Source: an uncultured Eggerthellaceae bacterium (GTDB lineage: Bacteria; Actinomycetota; Coriobacteriia; Coriobacteriales; Eggerthellaceae). Taken from it: 6,706 nucleotides of DNA. Of this stretch, positions 6,423 through 6,706 are shown in pieces (position 1 is the first letter of the stretch; each line of letters begins with the position of its first letter). Where the stretch lies: assembly GCA_947565915.1 (NCBI GenBank), contig CANOHY010000068.1, positions 1 to 6,706 on the forward strand, in the 5' to 3' direction. Under the pieces are notes generated by a model, which ran no database searches, was not told the DNA's origin, and worked only from the letters and a program-made list of their open reading frames with translations. The position numbers were made by a program, and so were the translations under genes.

Positions 6423-6449
6423 CGACAACGCTCATAAGGAGTGTTGTCG
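6423..6449 (+). terminator. Hairpin just after the transferase stop codon
   Basis: CGACAACGCTC (6423-6433) pairs with GAGTGTTGTCG (6439-6449) over 11 bp including one G-U, with a 5-nt loop (ATAAG). It starts 3 nt after the TAG stop. The downstream tract is only moderately T-rich (TCGATTCTGTCTT), so this may be an imperfect intrinsic terminator or an mRNA 3'-end stabiliser. Confidence 0.55.
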
Positions 6450-6472
6450 CTCGATTCTGTCTTGCTATAAGA

Positions 6473-6514
6473 AATCGAAGGAGGCGCTGCAAAGCACGTC
6501 TCCTTCGATTGTTT
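6473..6514. terminator. Strong, probably bidirectional intrinsic terminator
   Basis: AATCGAAGGAG (6473-6483) and CTCCTTCGATT (6500-6510) form a perfect 11-bp stem. It can be extended inward by G-U, CG, GC and, past a bulged C, a TGC/GCA stem with an AAA loop. On the plus strand TTGTTT follows; on the minus strand the stem is followed by TTTCTTAT. It suits two convergent genes, the transferase on the left and the minus-strand gene end on the right. Confidence 0.72.
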
Positions 6515-6517
6515 AGT

Positions 6518-6540
6518 CTCACGCTAGAAATGTGAGTTTT
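6518..6540 (+). terminator. Small third hairpin followed by TTTT
   Basis: CTCAC (6518-6522) pairs with GTGAG (6532-6536), plus one inner G-U pair, around CTAGAAA, and is followed directly by TTTT (6537-6540). The stem is short, so it would be a weak backup terminator at best. Confidence 0.4.
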
Positions 6541-6590
6541 GTCAGTTTAGCTGCCGCTTTGGTTTTCGCCGACAAAGTTGTACAAGATGA
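6541..6590 (+). repeat. Left arm of a perfect 50-bp inverted repeat
   Basis: All 50 bases are the exact reverse complement of 6657-6706. The arm begins GTCAGTTTAGCTGCC and ends GTACAAGATGA. On the minus strand it encodes the last residues and TAA stop of the protein end described at 6547-6656, so this copy is probably the original one. Confidence 0.97.
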
Positions 6591-6656
6591 CGTAATAATA
6601 GATACCATCCTTATGCACCACGCCAACTGCGGCCCTTGTGGTGGTATCGCACTGCA
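6547..6656 (-). CDS. 3' end of a minus-strand gene, possibly CAP/SCP domain (5' part missing)
   Basis: Read on the minus strand, the loop of the inverted repeat and its left arm give a smooth coding sequence, MQCDTTTRAAVGVVHKDG followed by IYYYVILYNFVGENQSGS and TAA at 6549-6547. The pattern 'RAAVGVV..DGIYYYVILY' (a small-residue strand, a turn, then an aromatic strand) resembles the last two strands of bacterial CAP/SCP/PR1-type secreted domains, but so short a piece cannot settle the family. Beyond 6656 the frame enters the right arm, where it would read the antisense of its own C-terminus and meet TAG at 6699-6697, so the real upstream part of the gene is not in this window. A bidirectional terminator (6473-6514) lies 33 nt after the stop, as expected for a gene ending here. 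Confidence 0.5.
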
Positions 6657-6706
6657 TCATCTTGTACAACTTTGTCGGCGAAAACCAAAGCGGCAGCTAA
6701 ACTGAC
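6657..6706 (-). repeat. Right arm of the 50-bp inverted repeat, ending at the window edge
   Basis: It is the exact reverse complement of 6541-6590, separated from it by a 66-nt loop. Its last base is the last base of the window. It carries the same codons for the protein end (ILYNFVGENQSGS, stop) but on the plus strand, where no sensible upstream coding sequence exists: the frame opens only after TAG at 6599-6601. It is therefore likely a fold-back copy rather than a second gene end. Confidence 0.95.

Noticed and set aside
6541..6706. Inverted repeat as an insertion-sequence end pair or miniature transposable element
   Set aside because: The left arm reads as the end of a coding sequence, no flanking target-site duplication can be checked because the right side is the window end, and there is no transposase.
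6541..6706. Integron attC site or CRISPR repeat
   Set aside because: The arms are fully complementary without the conserved attC core boxes or bulged bases, and there are no regularly spaced direct repeats.

Overview
The window is bacterial, gene-dense and moderately GC-rich. It holds five complete plus-strand genes, the 3' end of a sixth at the left edge, and what looks like the 3' end of a minus-strand gene at the right edge. The mix of genes would fit an anaerobic actinobacterium of the Coriobacteriia type or a related Gram-positive, but no marker gene is present and this placement is only a guess.

Region 1 (1-5411) is one tight gene cluster, probably an operon. In order it encodes a membrane-anchored charged-helix protein (3' end only), a double zinc-ribbon protein with an Ala-rich linker, a YdjI/COG4260-type SPFH (stomatin/prohibitin-like) protein ending in a SHOCT module, a four-helix membrane protein with a soluble tail, and a large protein joining two zinc ribbons to about 22 BspA-type (LRR_5) leucine-rich repeats. 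Gaps are 25-38 nt, three of the four starts have a good Shine-Dalgarno sequence at 6-7 nt, and no terminator is visible between the genes. The general plan (SPFH protein, separate zinc-ribbon proteins, membrane partner) resembles the Bacillus pspA-ydjGHI membrane-stress operon. I infer a membrane-associated scaffold in which the SPFH oligomer docks on the membrane protein and the zinc-ribbon proteins act as adaptors. The LRR protein has no signal peptide, so it should act inside the cell. This zinc-ribbon/SPFH/4TM/LRR set is the best candidate here for a poorly described system.

Region 2 (5434-6420) encodes a DUF2064/TIGR04282-type GT-A-fold transferase with an unusual internal insertion. Its codons end in G or C much more often than those of the cluster upstream, so it is probably functionally separate although only 22 nt lie between them.

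Region 3 (6421-6706) begins with three successive hairpins, of which the middle one is a strong, probably bidirectional terminator. It ends in a perfect 50-bp inverted repeat around a 66-nt loop, whose outer edge is exactly the window end. The minus strand across the loop and left arm reads as the C-terminus of a protein, possibly of the CAP/SCP type, so the right arm is most simply a fold-back copy of that gene end: either a contig-end artefact or a real inverted duplication.
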